Shown here: piece by piece, positions 11,271 to 23,115 of the stretch
Numbering within the stretch: the stretch's first letter is position 1
Layout of the letters: each line of letters opens with the position of its first letter
Assembly: GCA_947174275.1 (NCBI GenBank)
Contig: CAMWIJ010000006.1
Span: forward strand, 1 to 64,000
DNA from: an uncultured Muribaculaceae bacterium
GTDB lineage: Bacteria; Bacteroidota; Bacteroidia; Bacteroidales; Muribaculaceae
Direction: 5' to 3'
Length of the DNA: 64,000 nt
Notes under the pieces: generated by a model
What the model was told of the DNA's origin: nothing
Seen by the model: only the letters and a program-made list of their open reading frames with translations
Database searches by the model: none
Made by a program: the position numbers and the translations under genes

Positions 11271-13343
11271 TTACTTTATTTCCGTAGCTTCTACATCTTC
11301 TACGCCGTCATTTGAAGGAGCTGTGCCTGAAGATGCCTCGGCTCCGGTGTCAGAACCGTCATTCTCTGACTCATCTTTCTTATCTTCGGCAGCCTTTTTA
11401 TCGGCAGCCTCACGCGCGGCAAGGATTTCGTCGGTGCGTGATGTCCACTGACGTTTTCCGAAAATCTTCTCGACATCTTCTGTGAATATGACTTCTCGGC
11501 TTATGAGCACTCCGGCAAGCTCTGTAAGGCCTTCCGAATGCTCGCTGAGTATCTGCTTCGCACGCTCATACTGCTCAGAGATGATACGAGACACCTCCTC
11601 GTCGATAATTCGGGCACGCTCCCCGGAATAAGGCTTGGAGAATCCATAGTCTGAACCGGTCGAGTCATAGTAACAGAGATTGGGGAGACGGTCACTCATG
11701 CCATAATATACCACCATGGCGTAAGCCTGCTTGGTGACACGTTCAAGGTCGTTGACCGCACCTGTCGATATACGTCCGAGGAACAGTTCTTCTGCTGCGC
11801 GTCCGCCGAGAGTGGCACACATCTCGTCAAGAAGAGCCTGTGCCGGCGTTATCTGTCGCTCTTCAGGCAGATACCATGCCGCGCCAAGAGCTTTGCCTCG
11901 GGGCACGATTGTAACTTTAATAAGAGGATTGGCATAACGCAAATGCCATGATATGGTGGCGTGTCCCGCCTCATGAATGGCTATAGAGCGTTTCTCCTCG
12001 TCAGTCGTGATTTTAGAGCGCTTCTCGAGGCCACCGATAATACGGTCGACAGCATCGATGAAATCCTGTTTTTCTACAGATTTTTTGTTGTGACGCGCTG
12101 CGATAAGCGCAGCCTCGTTGCAGACATTCGCTATATCGGCACCGGAAAATCCCGGAGTCTGCCGTGCAAGCAACTCGATATCCACAGAGTCGTCTATCTT
12201 GATTTTCTTAAGATGCACTTTGAATATGGCGACGCGGTCGTTGAGGTCGGGAAGTTCCACGTAGATCTGACGGTCGAAACGTCCGGCACGCATAAGCGCT
12301 TTGTCGAGAATATCGGCACGGTTGGTTGCAGCGAGGATAATCACACCGCTGTTTGATCCGAAGCCGTCCATTTCGGTGAGCAACTGGTTGAGGGTATTCT
12401 CACGCTCGTCGTTAGCGCCCATATTGGGATTTTTGCCACGCGCACGACCTACGGCGTCAATCTCGTCGATAAACACTATACACGGAGCTTTTTCCTTGGC
12501 CTGACGGAAAAGGTCACGCACACGCGACGCACCCACACCTACAAACATCTCGACAAAATCCGAACCCGACATCGAGAAGAAAGGCACATTGGCCTCGCCG
12601 GCCACCGCTTTTGCAAGCAGAGTCTTACCTGTGCCGGGAGGGCCCACGAGCAACGCGCCCTTGGGTATCTTGCCGCCGAGATCGGTATATCTCTGCGGAT
12701 TTTTGAGAAACTCTACAATCTCCTCTATTTCAGTCTTTGCTTCCGACAGTCCGGCCACATCTTTGAATGTCACTTTGTTGGGACCGTCCTTATCAAAAAT
12801 CTGGGCTTTCGACTTGCCGACAGAAAACACGCCTCCGCCGCTTCCGTCGCGCCCTGACATACGTCTCATAATCAGTATCCAGAACACAATAAGCAGCACA
12901 ATAGGGCCGAACGACCATATATATGTGCCGATGCTGCTCCCTTCCTCATACTGCACCGGAGCATTGAAGCGGCCGGAGCTTTTCCAGCCTTTTATTTCAC
13001 GCTGAAACTCGCCGACATCGCCGATTTTTGTCCAGATCTTTGGCTCCTGACTACGGCCGGGTGTGAACTGGCTCGCCGGGAATATCGTAGAAGCCAGCGA
13101 ATCGGAAAGATAAGCTGTCGCACGGCCTTTCTTTGTGTCAATCACAAGCTTTGTGATGCCTGACAGATTATGCCGCACACTATCGTCAGGCGCGACCAAA
13201 TTCTCAAATTCAGTATAGTTCTCTTCTTTTTCGATTGTATTGTCATCAAGATAAAATATACCGGCAAGGAAAAGGAGTATGATTGCATACATCCAGAACA
13301 TGCTGAATTTTATCTGTCTTTTCTTGGGGTTTGGTCCGGGCAT
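11271..13343 (-). CDS. ftsH: ATP-dependent zinc metalloprotease FtsH
   Basis: ORF 690 aa; [21 protein letters not shown] region, HEAGH zinc motif. Confidence 0.97.
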   Translation of the reverse strand: MPGPNPKKRQIKFSMFWMYAIILLFLAGIFYLDDNTIEKEENYTEFENLVAPDDSVRHNLSGITKLVIDTKKGRATAYLSDSLASTIFPASQFTPGRSQEPKIWTKIGDVGEFQREIKGWKSSGRFNAPVQYEEGSSIGTYIWSFGPIVLLIVFWILIMRRMSGRDGSGGGVFSVGKSKAQIFDKDGPNKVTFKDVAGLSEAKTEIEEIVEFLKNPQRYTDLGGKIPKGALLVGPPGTGKTLLAKAVAGEANVPFFSMSGSDFVEMFVGVGASRVRDLFRQAKEKAPCIVFIDEIDAVGRARGKNPNMGANDERENTLNQLLTEMDGFGSNSGVIILAATNRADILDKALMRAGRFDRQIYVELPDLNDRVAIFKVHLKKIKIDDSVDIELLARQTPGFSGADIANVCNEAALIAARHNKKSVEKQDFIDAVDRIIGGLEKRSKITTDEEKRSIAIHEAGHATISWHLRYANPLIKVTIVPRGKALGAAWYLPEERQITPAQALLDEMCATLGGRAAEELFLGRISTGAVNDLERVTKQAYAMVVYYGMSDRLPNLCYYDSTGSDYGFSKPYSGERARIIDEEVSRIISEQYERAKQILSEHSEGLTELAGVLISREVIFTEDVEKIFGKRQWTSRTDEILAAREAADKKAAEDKKDESENDGSDTGAEASSGTAPSNDGVEDVEATEIK

Positions 13344-13416
13344 AATTTAAATGAGTTTTTGCAATATATTGTGGAGAATATACACTTCAGTCGATATGGC
13401 TCGTCGACCGTCGACA

Positions 13417-13776
13417 TCAGTCAAGATCGGGAATGTCGGTTACCACCGCATCGCTCCAGAGATCTTCGAGATTATAGCGCTGACGTATCTCCGGACGGAA
13501 CACATGCACGAATATGTCGCCGTAATCAATCACAATCCATTCGGCATTTGAATATCCGTCATAGTTGTAGGGTTTCACTCTACGCTGCTCAAGCAGATGC
13601 TCGCGCACATTGTCAGCTATAGCGTTGACCTGCATTGATGACGACCCTTCGCAGATGATAAATTTCGATGCTGCCGCGCCTTCGATATGGCTCATGTCAA
13701 CTACTGTGATGTTATGTCCTTTTTTATCTTGAATACCGTCGATAATCAGTTGGTCGATGTTGTTGTTTTCGCTCAT
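13417..13776 (-). CDS. rsfS: Ribosome silencing factor (RsfS/YbeB/Iojap)
   Basis: ORF 119 aa; Iojap pattern (FIICEGSSSMQVNAIADNV, GYSNAEWIVIDYGDIFVHVF). Confidence 0.92.
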   Translation of the reverse strand: MSENNNIDQLIIDGIQDKKGHNITVVDMSHIEGAAASKFIICEGSSSMQVNAIADNVREHLLEQRRVKPYNYDGYSNAEWIVIDYGDIFVHVFRPEIRQRYNLEDLWSDAVVTDIPDLD

Positions 13777-13933
13777 TAAGAGATTTTTATATTATGCGTT
13801 AAAATACTTGGTTACAGTTGAAACTCAATTATGATTTTGACTCACAAAGTTAATAAAAATTTTGTGTAGCGTTTTAACTATAACAACAAAAAAAGGAAAA
13901 AAGTCGAATAGAATGTTAAAATGATTGCCGTCG

Positions 13934-15178
13934 TTATTCGTAACGCAAAATCGAAGCCGGTTTCAGACGTGAAATAATCATTGACGGGAGCACCATCACG
14001 GCAGTAGCAATGGCAATCGCAGCCGCATTCAGAGCCAGCACCTGCCACAATGTGATTTTCGCGGGAACAAACGAGATATAATACGACTCAGGGTCGAGTG
14101 GCAGCAGATGAAACTGCTGTTGCAGCAATATCAGAGCCAAAGCCACGACATTCCCGACCACAAGTCCCTTCACGAGCACTTTCAGGTCAAGAAGAATAAA
14201 CACTCGGCGTATCATTGAATTTGTGGCGCCAAGCATCTTGAGCGTTCCAATCATATTGACCCGTTCCAAAATAAGAATTATTAGTGATGCAATAAGCGTG
14301 AACGACGATATCGCCGTCATAAGCACAAGTATCACCACAACATTCGTATCAAGAAGTGAAAGCCAGTTGAAATACACAGCTCCCGTACAGATAACACTAT
14401 CGACATCAAGATATTGCGTAAGCCGATGCGAATAACAGGCCTGCGCGAGTGCAGCCTGAAGCGACTGCCATGCCGGTGCAATTTCTTCAAATTCGAGACC
14501 TGTCACCTCCAGAGCGGCGGCACATCCGTCAGGAATTCCCGCGAGTTTTCGCAATACAGGCAATGGTGCGTAAGCCACCACCTTGTCATACTCACCGAAA
14601 CCGGAATCATATATCGCCGCTATCTCAAAATTACGGATACGCATTTTGTCGGCGACAAAAAAGCAGGTATTGATTTTATCTCCGACATTCATTCCGAGCT
14701 GACCGGCCACAACTGAAGAGATGATGATGCTGTTGAGGTCATCGGCATTTTCGGGAACCGCACCGTCGACAATGTTTCCGTTTATAAAACCGGCATGCCC
14801 TTCGCCACCATATCCGCGAAACACCACTGCGACAAAATCGCTGTCGGTCTTTAACATCGCCGGCATCTTCACGCACTCCCCGACCACTGCGCCGGGCAAT
14901 GCTGATTTTATCACTGACTCAACTTGCGCCACATCTTCAATCAGCGGCTGCGCTGAAACTATATCGGGAGCCTGAGCCTGCACCGTGAGCTGCGCGTCAA
15001 ATCCGACAAGCTTGTTGATAATCTCATGCTTAAACCCCGAAGTTATGGCTATGGTAATAAGCATAATCACCACCGACAGCACAACGCCGGCAGTGGAAAT
15101 CCGTATCGACGTGCGCGTACGGTTGCCTTTGCCGTCACCGAGCCTCAGACGCCTGGCTATATATAAGTCAACACGCAT
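13934..15178 (-). CDS. FtsX/LolE-like ABC transporter permease
   Basis: ORF with N-terminal TM, MacB-like periplasmic region and C-terminal FtsX domain; start inferred at an internal Met (MRVDLYIARRL). Confidence 0.82.
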   Translation of the reverse strand: MRVDLYIARRLRLGDGKGNRTRTSIRISTAGVVLSVVIMLITIAITSGFKHEIINKLVGFDAQLTVQAQAPDIVSAQPLIEDVAQVESVIKSALPGAVVGECVKMPAMLKTDSDFVAVVFRGYGGEGHAGFINGNIVDGAVPENADDLNSIIISSVVAGQLGMNVGDKINTCFFVADKMRIRNFEIAAIYDSGFGEYDKVVAYAPLPVLRKLAGIPDGCAAALEVTGLEFEEIAPAWQSLQAALAQACYSHRLTQYLDVDSVICTGAVYFNWLSLLDTNVVVILVLMTAISSFTLIASLIILILERVNMIGTLKMLGATNSMIRRVFILLDLKVLVKGLVVGNVVALALILLQQQFHLLPLDPESYYISFVPAKITLWQVLALNAAAIAIATAVMVLPSMIISRLKPASILRYE

Positions 15179-15230
15179 GACAATATCGACAGACAATATC
15201 GGTTAGAATATCCACTGCTTGATTGACATC

Positions 15231-16433
15231 TCAGCGGTCAACACGTCCGGGATAAGCCTTCAAAGCCTCCCGGAGCACGACGAGAGCCTGTGCGAGATCC
15301 TCTTTGTTGAGAACGTAAGCCATGCGCACTTCGTTTTTGCCATGGTCGGGATGGGCGTAGAAACCCGACGCCGGAGCCATGAACACTGTCGCCCCTTCAT
15401 ACTGGAAATCGCTCAGGCACCACGAGCAGAATTTCTCGGCGTCGTCGACAGGCAGGCTTACTACTGTGTAGAACGCGCCCATAGGTATGGGAGAATAGCA
15501 CCCGGGAATGCGGTTAAGGCCGTCGATAAGGAATTTACGCCGCTCGACATACTCGTTATATGTCATCAGCATGTAGTCGCGGGAAGCATCAATCGAAGCT
15601 TCAGCCACTATCTGCCCCAGCAAGGGCGGGCTGAGGCGAGCCTGACAGAATTTCATTACATTCTTCTTTAGCTCCTTATGCTTTGTGATGATTGCTCCGA
15701 TTCGGATGCCGCATTCACTATAGCGCTTCGACACCGAATCGATCAGCACCACCTGTTCTTCAATTCCTTTGAGATGAAATGCCGAAATATACGGTGCGCC
15801 CGTATAGCAGAACTCGCGGTATACCTCATCGGAAAACAGAAACAGGTCATGCTTCTTAACAAGGTCGCGTATCTGGTTCATCTCTTTCTGGGTGTAGAGA
15901 TAGCCCGTAGGGTTATTGGGATTGCATATAAGTATGCCTCTCGTTCTGTCTGTAATCAGTTCTTCGAACTTCGACACGGGAGGAAGAGCGAACCCCTCTT
16001 CAATGGTCGACGGCACAGTGACAATCTTCGCTCCGGCCGAGATGGCGAATGCCATGTAATTGGCATAAGCGGGTTCGGGCACTATGATTTCATCGCCCGG
16101 GTCAAGACACGCCATAAATGCGAACAACACCGCTTCCGACCCTCCGGTAGTGACTATGATATCATCGACATCCACATTGATGTTGAAACTCTGATAATAC
16201 TGCTGCAACTTCTTGCGCAATGACAGCAATCCCTCCGAGGGGCTGTATTCAAGAGTTGTGCGGTCGATATGCTTGAGGGCTTCAAGCCCTTCGGCAGGCG
16301 ACGGCAGGTCGGGCTGTCCGATATTAAGGTGATACACTTTGACTCCTCTGGCCTTTGCCTGATTGCTCAACGGCACAAGTTTGCGTATGGGTGATGCGGG
16401 CATAAGTTCGCCGCGCTGCGATATACGGGGCAT
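15231..16433 (-). CDS. PLP-dependent aminotransferase class I/II (aspartate aminotransferase family)
   Basis: GQPDLPSPAEG, NPNNPTGYLY, DSVSKRYSECGIRIG; start trimmed to MPRISQRGEL. Confidence 0.9.
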   Translation of the reverse strand: MPRISQRGELMPASPIRKLVPLSNQAKARGVKVYHLNIGQPDLPSPAEGLEALKHIDRTTLEYSPSEGLLSLRKKLQQYYQSFNINVDVDDIIVTTGGSEAVLFAFMACLDPGDEIIVPEPAYANYMAFAISAGAKIVTVPSTIEEGFALPPVSKFEELITDRTRGILICNPNNPTGYLYTQKEMNQIRDLVKKHDLFLFSDEVYREFCYTGAPYISAFHLKGIEEQVVLIDSVSKRYSECGIRIGAIITKHKELKKNVMKFCQARLSPPLLGQIVAEASIDASRDYMLMTYNEYVERRKFLIDGLNRIPGCYSPIPMGAFYTVVSLPVDDAEKFCSWCLSDFQYEGATVFMAPASGFYAHPDHGKNEVRMAYVLNKEDLAQALVVLREALKAYPGRVDR

Positions 16434-16627
16434 ATTGTATGTATATGTGTTTGCGTTATTAAATATTTCCGACACTGCGTACTGACTGATGAACGGATAT
16501 GTATATAACAATTTATTCCGTAAATGTTTCGCATGCCGCGTCGGCAATATCATGCAAAAATAGTAAATTTTAAGTTAACAACATAACCTCTGCCTGTTTT
16601 TTGTTTCAAAATTGTTTTCAATTTTAT

Positions 16628-16635
16628 TATCTTTG
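16628..16635 (+). promoter_or_regulatory. Bacteroidetes -7 box TATCTTTG
   Basis: Matches TAnnTTTG; supports a downstream start at 16654. Confidence 0.55.
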
Positions 16636-16653
16636 CAAGCAATTTATACCGAT

Positions 16654-17205
16654 ATGCTACGTTTTTTAAAGAACATACTGCAACTTACAATCAATCCATC
16701 GCGCGGTTGGGAAGATGTATCTCATGACGCCGATGAGCCGGCCGCATTGTGCCGCGACGGGTTGTACCCTCTTTTGGCCATAACGGCTCTGTCGTGTGTG
16801 GGCGGCTTTTGGAAAATGGACTCGTCAACCACTCTGATTGCCGTGATACAGAACGCAATAGTAACATTCACCGCTTATTTCGCAACCATGTTTTTTGCGG
16901 AATTCACCATGGGGCTGGCAATGGACCGTATATGCGACAAAGAGCCGTCGCCGCGCAAGAACTCCACAGTAGTAATCTACACGATTGCCATTCTTGCCAT
17001 AATCAACATCATAATCAATATTATACCTCTCGACTTGGCTGTGCTGAGATTTTTGCCGATATATGTCGGCTTCATCCTTTATAAAAGCATGCGCTATCTG
17101 TCGGTGTCTCAGGAAAAGACCGGCCATTATATGTTTCTGACCATATTCTCGATCATCATCCCGCCTTACCTGCTGATGTTTGTGTTCGACATCATCAAAC
17201 CATGA
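16654..17205 (+). CDS. Yip1-like multi-pass membrane protein
   Basis: ORF from the ATG at 16654 (MLRFLKNILQLTINPSRGWEDVSHD), several TM segments. Confidence 0.75.
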   Translation: MLRFLKNILQLTINPSRGWEDVSHDADEPAALCRDGLYPLLAITALSCVGGFWKMDSSTTLIAVIQNAIVTFTAYFATMFFAEFTMGLAMDRICDKEPSPRKNSTVVIYTIAILAIINIIINIIPLDLAVLRFLPIYVGFILYKSMRYLSVSQEKTGHYMFLTIFSIIIPPYLLMFVFDIIKP

Positions 17206-17251
17206 CAGCGGTCAGCAACGTTATATTACCGAATAACAACTACATGACGAA

Positions 17252-17710
17252 ATGAAACTTGCAAAAGACATAAATATAAAAAACAAACGCGCCACATTCG
17301 ACTATGCGATAGGTGACACATTCACCGCAGGGATTGTGCTGACCGGAACTGAAATCAAGTCGGTAAGAATGGGCAAAGCATCACTCGTCGACACATTCTG
17401 TTATGTGGAGAAGGGTGAGGTGTGGGTCAAAAACATGTATATAGCCGAATATTTCTACGGCACGTACAACAACCACAACGCCCGCCGCGACCGCAAGCTG
17501 CTGCTAAACCGCAAAGAGATAGCAAAACTTGAGAAATCAGGCAAGGAAACCGGATTTACAATCATACCATTGCGCATGTTTATCAACGAGCGAGGCCTCG
17601 CAAAACTCGTTATAGGCATTGGCCGAGGCAAAAAGGAATATGACAAGCGACAGTCAATCAAGGAGCGTGAGGACAAGCGCTCGATGGCACGCATGTTTGA
17701 GAAAGGCTGA
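17252..17710 (+). CDS. smpB: SsrA-binding protein SmpB
   Basis: ORF 152 aa; [35 protein letters not shown]. Confidence 0.96.
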   Translation: MKLAKDINIKNKRATFDYAIGDTFTAGIVLTGTEIKSVRMGKASLVDTFCYVEKGEVWVKNMYIAEYFYGTYNNHNARRDRKLLLNRKEIAKLEKSGKETGFTIIPLRMFINERGLAKLVIGIGRGKKEYDKRQSIKEREDKRSMARMFEKG

Positions 17711-17712
17711 AA

Positions 17713-18927
17713 TCAGACCTTTTCCATCACCACAAGCACCTGCTCTCCCCCTTTGAGCGTGACGCCTGCCACTTTCACTGCATCACTTTCCTTTACTTTC
17801 AGTTTTGCCCGCAACGTCTCTGCCGGGCACGGAAAGTTTCTGACGCTCACCGATGCCGCCGGATATTCCCGGGCAAACCGTTTTATATATTTTGACGCGT
17901 AGGGAATGACAGCTTTTATCCTGTAACGTTTTCCGGGAAAACCGTCAACCATTTCCGATGACACATAAAGATGCGTGTTAGGATGCAATGCGCCGACGCA
18001 AAATCTCTCGCAAAGGAGCCGGAATGGCCCGGCCTTCATTATCGCCGGTGACGGCTCATAAAGATATCCATCCGGCTCAGGCGCTTCGTAATATTCTGAA
18101 GCCGCAGCTTCTTCCGCTCGGGTGAATATGAAGTTACTGTTTACATTTATCGCCACAATTTTTGTATTGTCGACATCTGACACTGTATCTCTGTCAATGT
18201 GCACAAGAAGCTCACGCACATCTCCCCTTTCTTCTACCACATATACCTCCGCCACATGTTTCAGGTCGGCAATCGTGGCCGAAATATCAAGCATCGGCGA
18301 GAGTTTGACAAGCAGATGCGGCGCATGCTCCAGAAGCAACGGGAGTATTTCAGAGATATCGGGAGTGCAGTCATGGATATTATAGACCCGGCGCCCGACA
18401 TCGTCGCGGCGTGCTGGGTCAATAAAGATATAATCAAAGCGTCTCTGCGACTCACGAAGCCACTCAACGCTGTCGGCATTAATGATTTCAAGATTCGGGA
18501 TGGAACTGTAGTTGACCTCCGCGAAAAGACACAGGCGTGAGTCGCGCTCAATGGCGGTGACACGCGCCTCGTCGAGGCTTGCGATTGCAGCAGAGTCGAC
18601 ACCAAGCCCCATCGTCATGTCAAGCACGCTGCTCCCCTTTGCCACAAGCGAAGCGTGAAAGCATGCCATCGTGGCCGACGAAGCTTGCTCGACACTCAGA
18701 GCCGACGGAAACCAGCGCGGACAAAAACTACAGTCGGCCGAACCTTCCACACCTCCCATAAGGCTGCATTTGCGAAATTTGTCGCCGGCCTTGCGGTCAT
18801 ATTCTATCTGAGATATCGCCTCCTTTATTGCCGGAGTGTCACCTGCATGGCGAAGCCGCAACGTGGCCACGTTCTCATTGCGATGCGCGTCAATCCAATG
18901 CTGAAAATCTTTGTCAAACAATTCCAT
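17713..18927 (-). CDS. Class I SAM-dependent methyltransferase with THUMP-like domain
   Basis: VLDMTMGLGVDSAAIA, FDYIFIDPARRD motif, C-terminal THUMP-like region. Confidence 0.8.
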   Translation of the reverse strand: MELFDKDFQHWIDAHRNENVATLRLRHAGDTPAIKEAISQIEYDRKAGDKFRKCSLMGGVEGSADCSFCPRWFPSALSVEQASSATMACFHASLVAKGSSVLDMTMGLGVDSAAIASLDEARVTAIERDSRLCLFAEVNYSSIPNLEIINADSVEWLRESQRRFDYIFIDPARRDDVGRRVYNIHDCTPDISEILPLLLEHAPHLLVKLSPMLDISATIADLKHVAEVYVVEERGDVRELLVHIDRDTVSDVDNTKIVAINVNSNFIFTRAEEAAASEYYEAPEPDGYLYEPSPAIMKAGPFRLLCERFCVGALHPNTHLYVSSEMVDGFPGKRYRIKAVIPYASKYIKRFAREYPAASVSVRNFPCPAETLRAKLKVKESDAVKVAGVTLKGGEQVLVVMEKV

Positions 18928-19006
18928 ATCATTCATTTTATAAAACAATATACCGGTCACTTCTATTATTCAGACGGATATCCGGCTCTTGTTTTTTTAC
19001 AATAAG

Positions 19007-19048
19007 AACGGGCACAATGCAATAATTGTTTCATTGCCTGTGCCCGTT
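19007..19048 (-). terminator. Hairpin downstream of pgk
   Basis: AACGGGCACAATGCAAT ... ATTGCCTGTGCCCGTT imperfect long stem. Confidence 0.55.
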
Positions 19049-19069
19049 TAAATATTCAGAGTAATCTGA

Positions 19070-20317
19070 TTAACCCTTTATTGCCGCGATGCCGGGGAGG
19101 ATTTTGCCCTCGATAGCCTCGAGAAGCGCACCACCGCCTGTCGACACGTATGACACCTGGTCGGCAAGACCGAACTTGTTGACACAGGCAACAGAGTCGC
19201 CACCGCCTACGAGCGAGAACGCGCCGTTGTTGGTAGCCTCTACGATAGCGTCGGCGATAGCACGTGAACCTGCGGTAAAGTTATCGAATTCAAATACGCC
19301 GGCAGGACCGTTCCAGAGGATAGTCTTGGCGTTTTTGATTACGTCGGCGAAAGCCTTGCGGGTTTCGGGACCTGCATCGAGACCTTCCCATCCGTCGGGA
19401 ATATTCATGCATGATACAACCTGAGTGTTGGCATCATTGCTGAAACTGTCAGCTGCCACACAGTCAGTGCCGAGCACGAGGTTGACACCTTTCTCTTTAG
19501 CTTTCTTCATGATGTCGAGAGCGAGGTCGAGCTTGTCATTCTCGCAGATTGACAGACCCACGTTTCCACCCTGAGCCTTTGCGAAAGTATAAGTCATACC
19601 ACCGCAGAGGATGAGGTTGTCAACCTTGTCCATGAGGTTTTCGATGATGCCGATTTTGGTAGACACCTTAGAACCACCCATGATAGCGGTGAAGGGACGC
19701 TTGATGTCGCTGAGGATATTGTCGACAGCTTTCACCTCTTTTTCCATGAGGTAGCCGAGCATCTTGTCATCAGATGCGAAGTTTTCAGCGATGACAGCAG
19801 TAGAAGCGTGCTTGCGGTGAGCAGTACCGAATGCATCGTTTACATAAACGTCGGCGTAGCTTGCAAGTTTCTTGGCGAATTCCTGCTGACGGCCTTTCAT
19901 CTCCTTCTTGGCAGCGTCGTAAGCGGGATCTTCTTTATCGATGCCTACGGGCTTGCCTTCTTCCTCGGGATAGAAGCGGAGGTTTTCGAGCAACAACACT
20001 TCACCGGGTTTGAGATTTGCGGCAGCTTCGTCAGCGTTTGCGCAATCAGGGGCGAAAATCACGTCGCGGCCAAGAGCTTTGGCAACATCGTCCTTGATCT
20101 GCGAGAGTGAGAATTTGGGGTTCACTTTGCCTTTGGGCTTGCCCATGTGCGACATGATGATGAGAGAACCGCCGTCCTCAAGAATTTTTTTCAGAGTGGG
20201 AAGAGCGCCGCGGATACGGGTATCATCGGTGATTTTACCGTTCTCGTCCAGGGGCACATTGAAGTCCACGCGGACAATCGCCTTTTTACCGGCGAAATTG
20301 TAGTTGTCGATAGTCAT
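19070..20317 (-). CDS. pgk: Phosphoglycerate kinase
   Basis: ORF 415 aa; [41 protein letters not shown]. Confidence 0.98.
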   Translation of the reverse strand: MTIDNYNFAGKKAIVRVDFNVPLDENGKITDDTRIRGALPTLKKILEDGGSLIIMSHMGKPKGKVNPKFSLSQIKDDVAKALGRDVIFAPDCANADEAAANLKPGEVLLLENLRFYPEEEGKPVGIDKEDPAYDAAKKEMKGRQQEFAKKLASYADVYVNDAFGTAHRKHASTAVIAENFASDDKMLGYLMEKEVKAVDNILSDIKRPFTAIMGGSKVSTKIGIIENLMDKVDNLILCGGMTYTFAKAQGGNVGLSICENDKLDLALDIMKKAKEKGVNLVLGTDCVAADSFSNDANTQVVSCMNIPDGWEGLDAGPETRKAFADVIKNAKTILWNGPAGVFEFDNFTAGSRAIADAIVEATNNGAFSLVGGGDSVACVNKFGLADQVSYVSTGGGALLEAIEGKILPGIAAIKG

Positions 20318-20649
20318 TTTTGATTGCTATTTTAGATTAATTAAATAGGCATATTTATCAAGCGCAAAAATAATGATTTTTTTCCTCATTCAATCACAAT
20401 TAACAAAAAAAAGCAATACACGGCTCACAGTTTAGCATCAATTTAGCCCGATTTTCTCCAAACACTCGTTCTCCAACAATATGCACAGACCAATTTACTG
20501 TTTTCTTTGTTTCTAACGCAGATCAGTTTTCTTAAATTTGGACTATTTTTAAACCAATATTGATGACACATTATTTTTAACATTTATATTATCTTTGCGG
20601 TATAACACTTAAATCAAACCAATTTTAATCACATTTTAAAATTAATGAC

Positions 20650-20868
20650 ATGAAGAAAGCATTATTGTTTATGACAATGGTAGTGGCTTTGGCGCTATCA
20701 TCTTGCGGCGCAAAAGGTGATCCCGAAATCGAGAATAAAATTGCAGGAACTTGGACTGCCGATAATGATAAAACGGAAGATGGAGTTGACATGCATGTAT
20801 CAGAAATCATTCATTATGATGCCGACAGCCATAAATTCTCAGCTGAGGGAAAATGCACATTATCTTGA
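20650..20868 (+). pseudogene. Truncated small lipoprotein (N-terminal portion)
   Basis: Lipobox LALSSCG; stops at 72 aa; the -1/+1 frame continues LKDSSIGMVKQITVF, suggesting a frameshift; similar to the lipoprotein at 63501. Confidence 0.6.
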
Positions 20869-20968
20869 AGGATAGCTCCATAGGTATGGTGAAGCAAATA
20901 ACTGTATTTTAAGAACTTGCTTCTAATCAGCGTATAAACTACTCAAAATATTATTAACTCTTTTTAAC

Positions 20969-22468
20969 CTATAAAATCCCTGAATTTGGCGTAATATCAA
21001 GACCGGCGGCTTCGACGAGCTGTCGGTCTTTCTTCATCACCTCTGCCGGAATCCACTTGTTGTCCACCCTGACAGTTCTTACTCTGCTCAGACTGCGAAT
21101 CATATCCATAGGAGCGAACCTATTGCTCAGGTCAGCACATTTCAATCGGTCGCTCAAATCGTAATACCACTGCAATGCGAGCAGACAGATGAATGTCCAT
21201 GCTTCGAGTGATTTCTCGTCCTGCATGTATGAATGGTCGGCTTCAATTATATTCTTGAAAGCGTCTATTGCCTGCTCGACATCTCCGCGGGTCTTATAGT
21301 CCAGATAGACATGCTCGGCGTCTTTTCCGGAGGTAGTCATCAGAGCCAATGTGCCGAATTGCAATGCCTTGGCTTTGTAATTCTCCATCGTATACCCCTC
21401 CATGTCGGGATTGAAGACACGTCGCATATAGTCTTCCGACTCATAGCTGCGGTGTGACTCGTCAAGATACAGAAATACTTCATGTCCGTCAATCTCAAAA
21501 CGCTTCCACCAAATCGGTCGCTTTTGATATAGAAACGCACCGTCGGCTCCCTCGTTGGTGCGAGATGCAAAAATACTGTAATCCAATCCCTTGGTTGATC
21601 GTTTGAGAGACATTATGAATTTTATACCAAGCTCGTCGAGTTTCTCGATATTGGATGCCGACTGAAAGCCCTTATCAATAATCGTCACACCGCTGCGCAT
21701 GCCTGAATCCTCGACACACACTTTAAACGCACTCACATCCTTGATGCTACCGGGCATGAGCCTGTAATACACAGGCAGATGTTTGGCACAGTTGAATATC
21801 CACATTATATTCACCGCCGTATCAAAGGTACCTTTCTTGGTCTTTGTAAGCTGAGGATAGTCCATACATCTGGAAGCTGACAACTGATCGGTTCCGTCAA
21901 AAATTATATTGTCATCAGGATCGATATAGCTTCGCATAAACTCTGCAATCCTGTCGCGACGTGTGCCAAGATCATGAAGAAAACCGGATAACGCATTGGC
22001 CGACAAGCCTCTCTCGCCAATCTTGCGTGACAGGAAACTGTCGGCAAAATCCCCCGCAACACGCCTCATCGGCGACTGGAAACGCAGACGGCAATAGGCC
22101 AGGGAAACGATACGCGACCAGTCTTCGGGAAAGGCTTCCTTAAGCTTGTCAATACACGGCTTCTGCTCTTTAAGTATGTACTCTGACAGTCCGTACTCCT
22201 TGACCTCTCCAACGCGCGGCTCCTTGACCTCTACCGGCTTACCAGACTTCAGCTCTTCAATCTCACGCTCCATTATCCGCTTGTGCGACTCCTTAAAGCC
22301 TCCCCCCTCTGTAATGGATCCGAGATATTTACCCGTAATCTTACGGGCTCTTTTCTTTTCTTTGTCATACACGCTTGAGCACTCATACAACTTGTAGAGC
22401 GCATCGTTCACACGGCGAAGTTCGGTTCCAGGGCGACGGAATTTTACAGCCCAGTCAGGAGGTGTCAT
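20969..22468 (-). CDS. IS4-superfamily (IS1634-like) DDE transposase
   Basis: ORF 499 aa; IIFDGTDQLSASR, VTIIDKGFQSASNIEKL, DYKTRGDVEQAIDAFKN (DDE-type YREK-like region). Confidence 0.85.
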   Translation of the reverse strand: MTPPDWAVKFRRPGTELRRVNDALYKLYECSSVYDKEKKRARKITGKYLGSITEGGGFKESHKRIMEREIEELKSGKPVEVKEPRVGEVKEYGLSEYILKEQKPCIDKLKEAFPEDWSRIVSLAYCRLRFQSPMRRVAGDFADSFLSRKIGERGLSANALSGFLHDLGTRRDRIAEFMRSYIDPDDNIIFDGTDQLSASRCMDYPQLTKTKKGTFDTAVNIMWIFNCAKHLPVYYRLMPGSIKDVSAFKVCVEDSGMRSGVTIIDKGFQSASNIEKLDELGIKFIMSLKRSTKGLDYSIFASRTNEGADGAFLYQKRPIWWKRFEIDGHEVFLYLDESHRSYESEDYMRRVFNPDMEGYTMENYKAKALQFGTLALMTTSGKDAEHVYLDYKTRGDVEQAIDAFKNIIEADHSYMQDEKSLEAWTFICLLALQWYYDLSDRLKCADLSNRFAPMDMIRSLSRVRTVRVDNKWIPAEVMKKDRQLVEAAGLDITPNSGIL

Positions 22469-22611
22469 AAGCTTTATATATTACGCTAAAACGTAATACT
22501 AAATTACAACAAAAATTTGACATGGCAAAATTATTTACCTAAAAATCAAGCACCATGACGGAGTAACCATCATGGCACTCAAATATTACGTCGCTTTGAG
22601 GGATTTTATAG
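20969..22611 (-). mobile_element. IS1634/IS4-type insertion sequence
   Basis: Terminal IRs CTATAAAATCCCTgaatttgGCGTAATAT / CTATAAAATCCCTcaaagcgaCGTAATAT; flanking 6-bp direct repeat TTTAAC at 20963-20968 and 22612-22617. Confidence 0.85.
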
Positions 22612-22803
22612 TTTAACCTTAAAGATAAAGATAGTGCTGCAAATACTACTCTCCAGAGCTACTATCCCAGCAAAAATAGCACTTTTCAATTTTTGAAAAA
22701 TCAAATTCTTGTAAAAGTCGGTGGAGTGGGGTTAGCAGCACTATAGCCATAAAATTTTACCCCATACCCCTACAGAGTTGCACTACCATCCCTATGCCAT
22801 CTA

Positions 22804-23115
22804 CTACTCTCTATAAATCCTAATTTTATCTGGTGCTTCACCTCTGCACTGCTTAACGATATCACTATACTCCAGCTCCCTATACTCCGTACTAGTAGGC
22901 TGTATCAGCTCCATAGATTTTTCATACTTTTCCAGCTCCAGCTCATATAGAGATACTACACCCATATCCGATACATCACCAGTAGGCACATACATATTTA
23001 TAAAAACACTATCAGCACTCTCTTTAACTATGAGGTCTAGAGTAGCTGTAGATGGATGGATAAGGGGGTTAAGAGCTTTAGTTATCCTTATCTTGCTTTT
23101 TCTCTCTCTTTTCAA
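22804..23115 (-). CDS. Small hypothetical protein
   Basis: 103-aa ORF in low-GC DNA; overlaps the upstream membrane-protein ORF by 38 nt. Confidence 0.4.
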   Translation of the reverse strand: MKRERKSKIRITKALNPLIHPSTATLDLIVKESADSVFINMYVPTGDVSDMGVVSLYELELEKYEKSMELIQPTSTEYRELEYSDIVKQCRGEAPDKIRIYRE

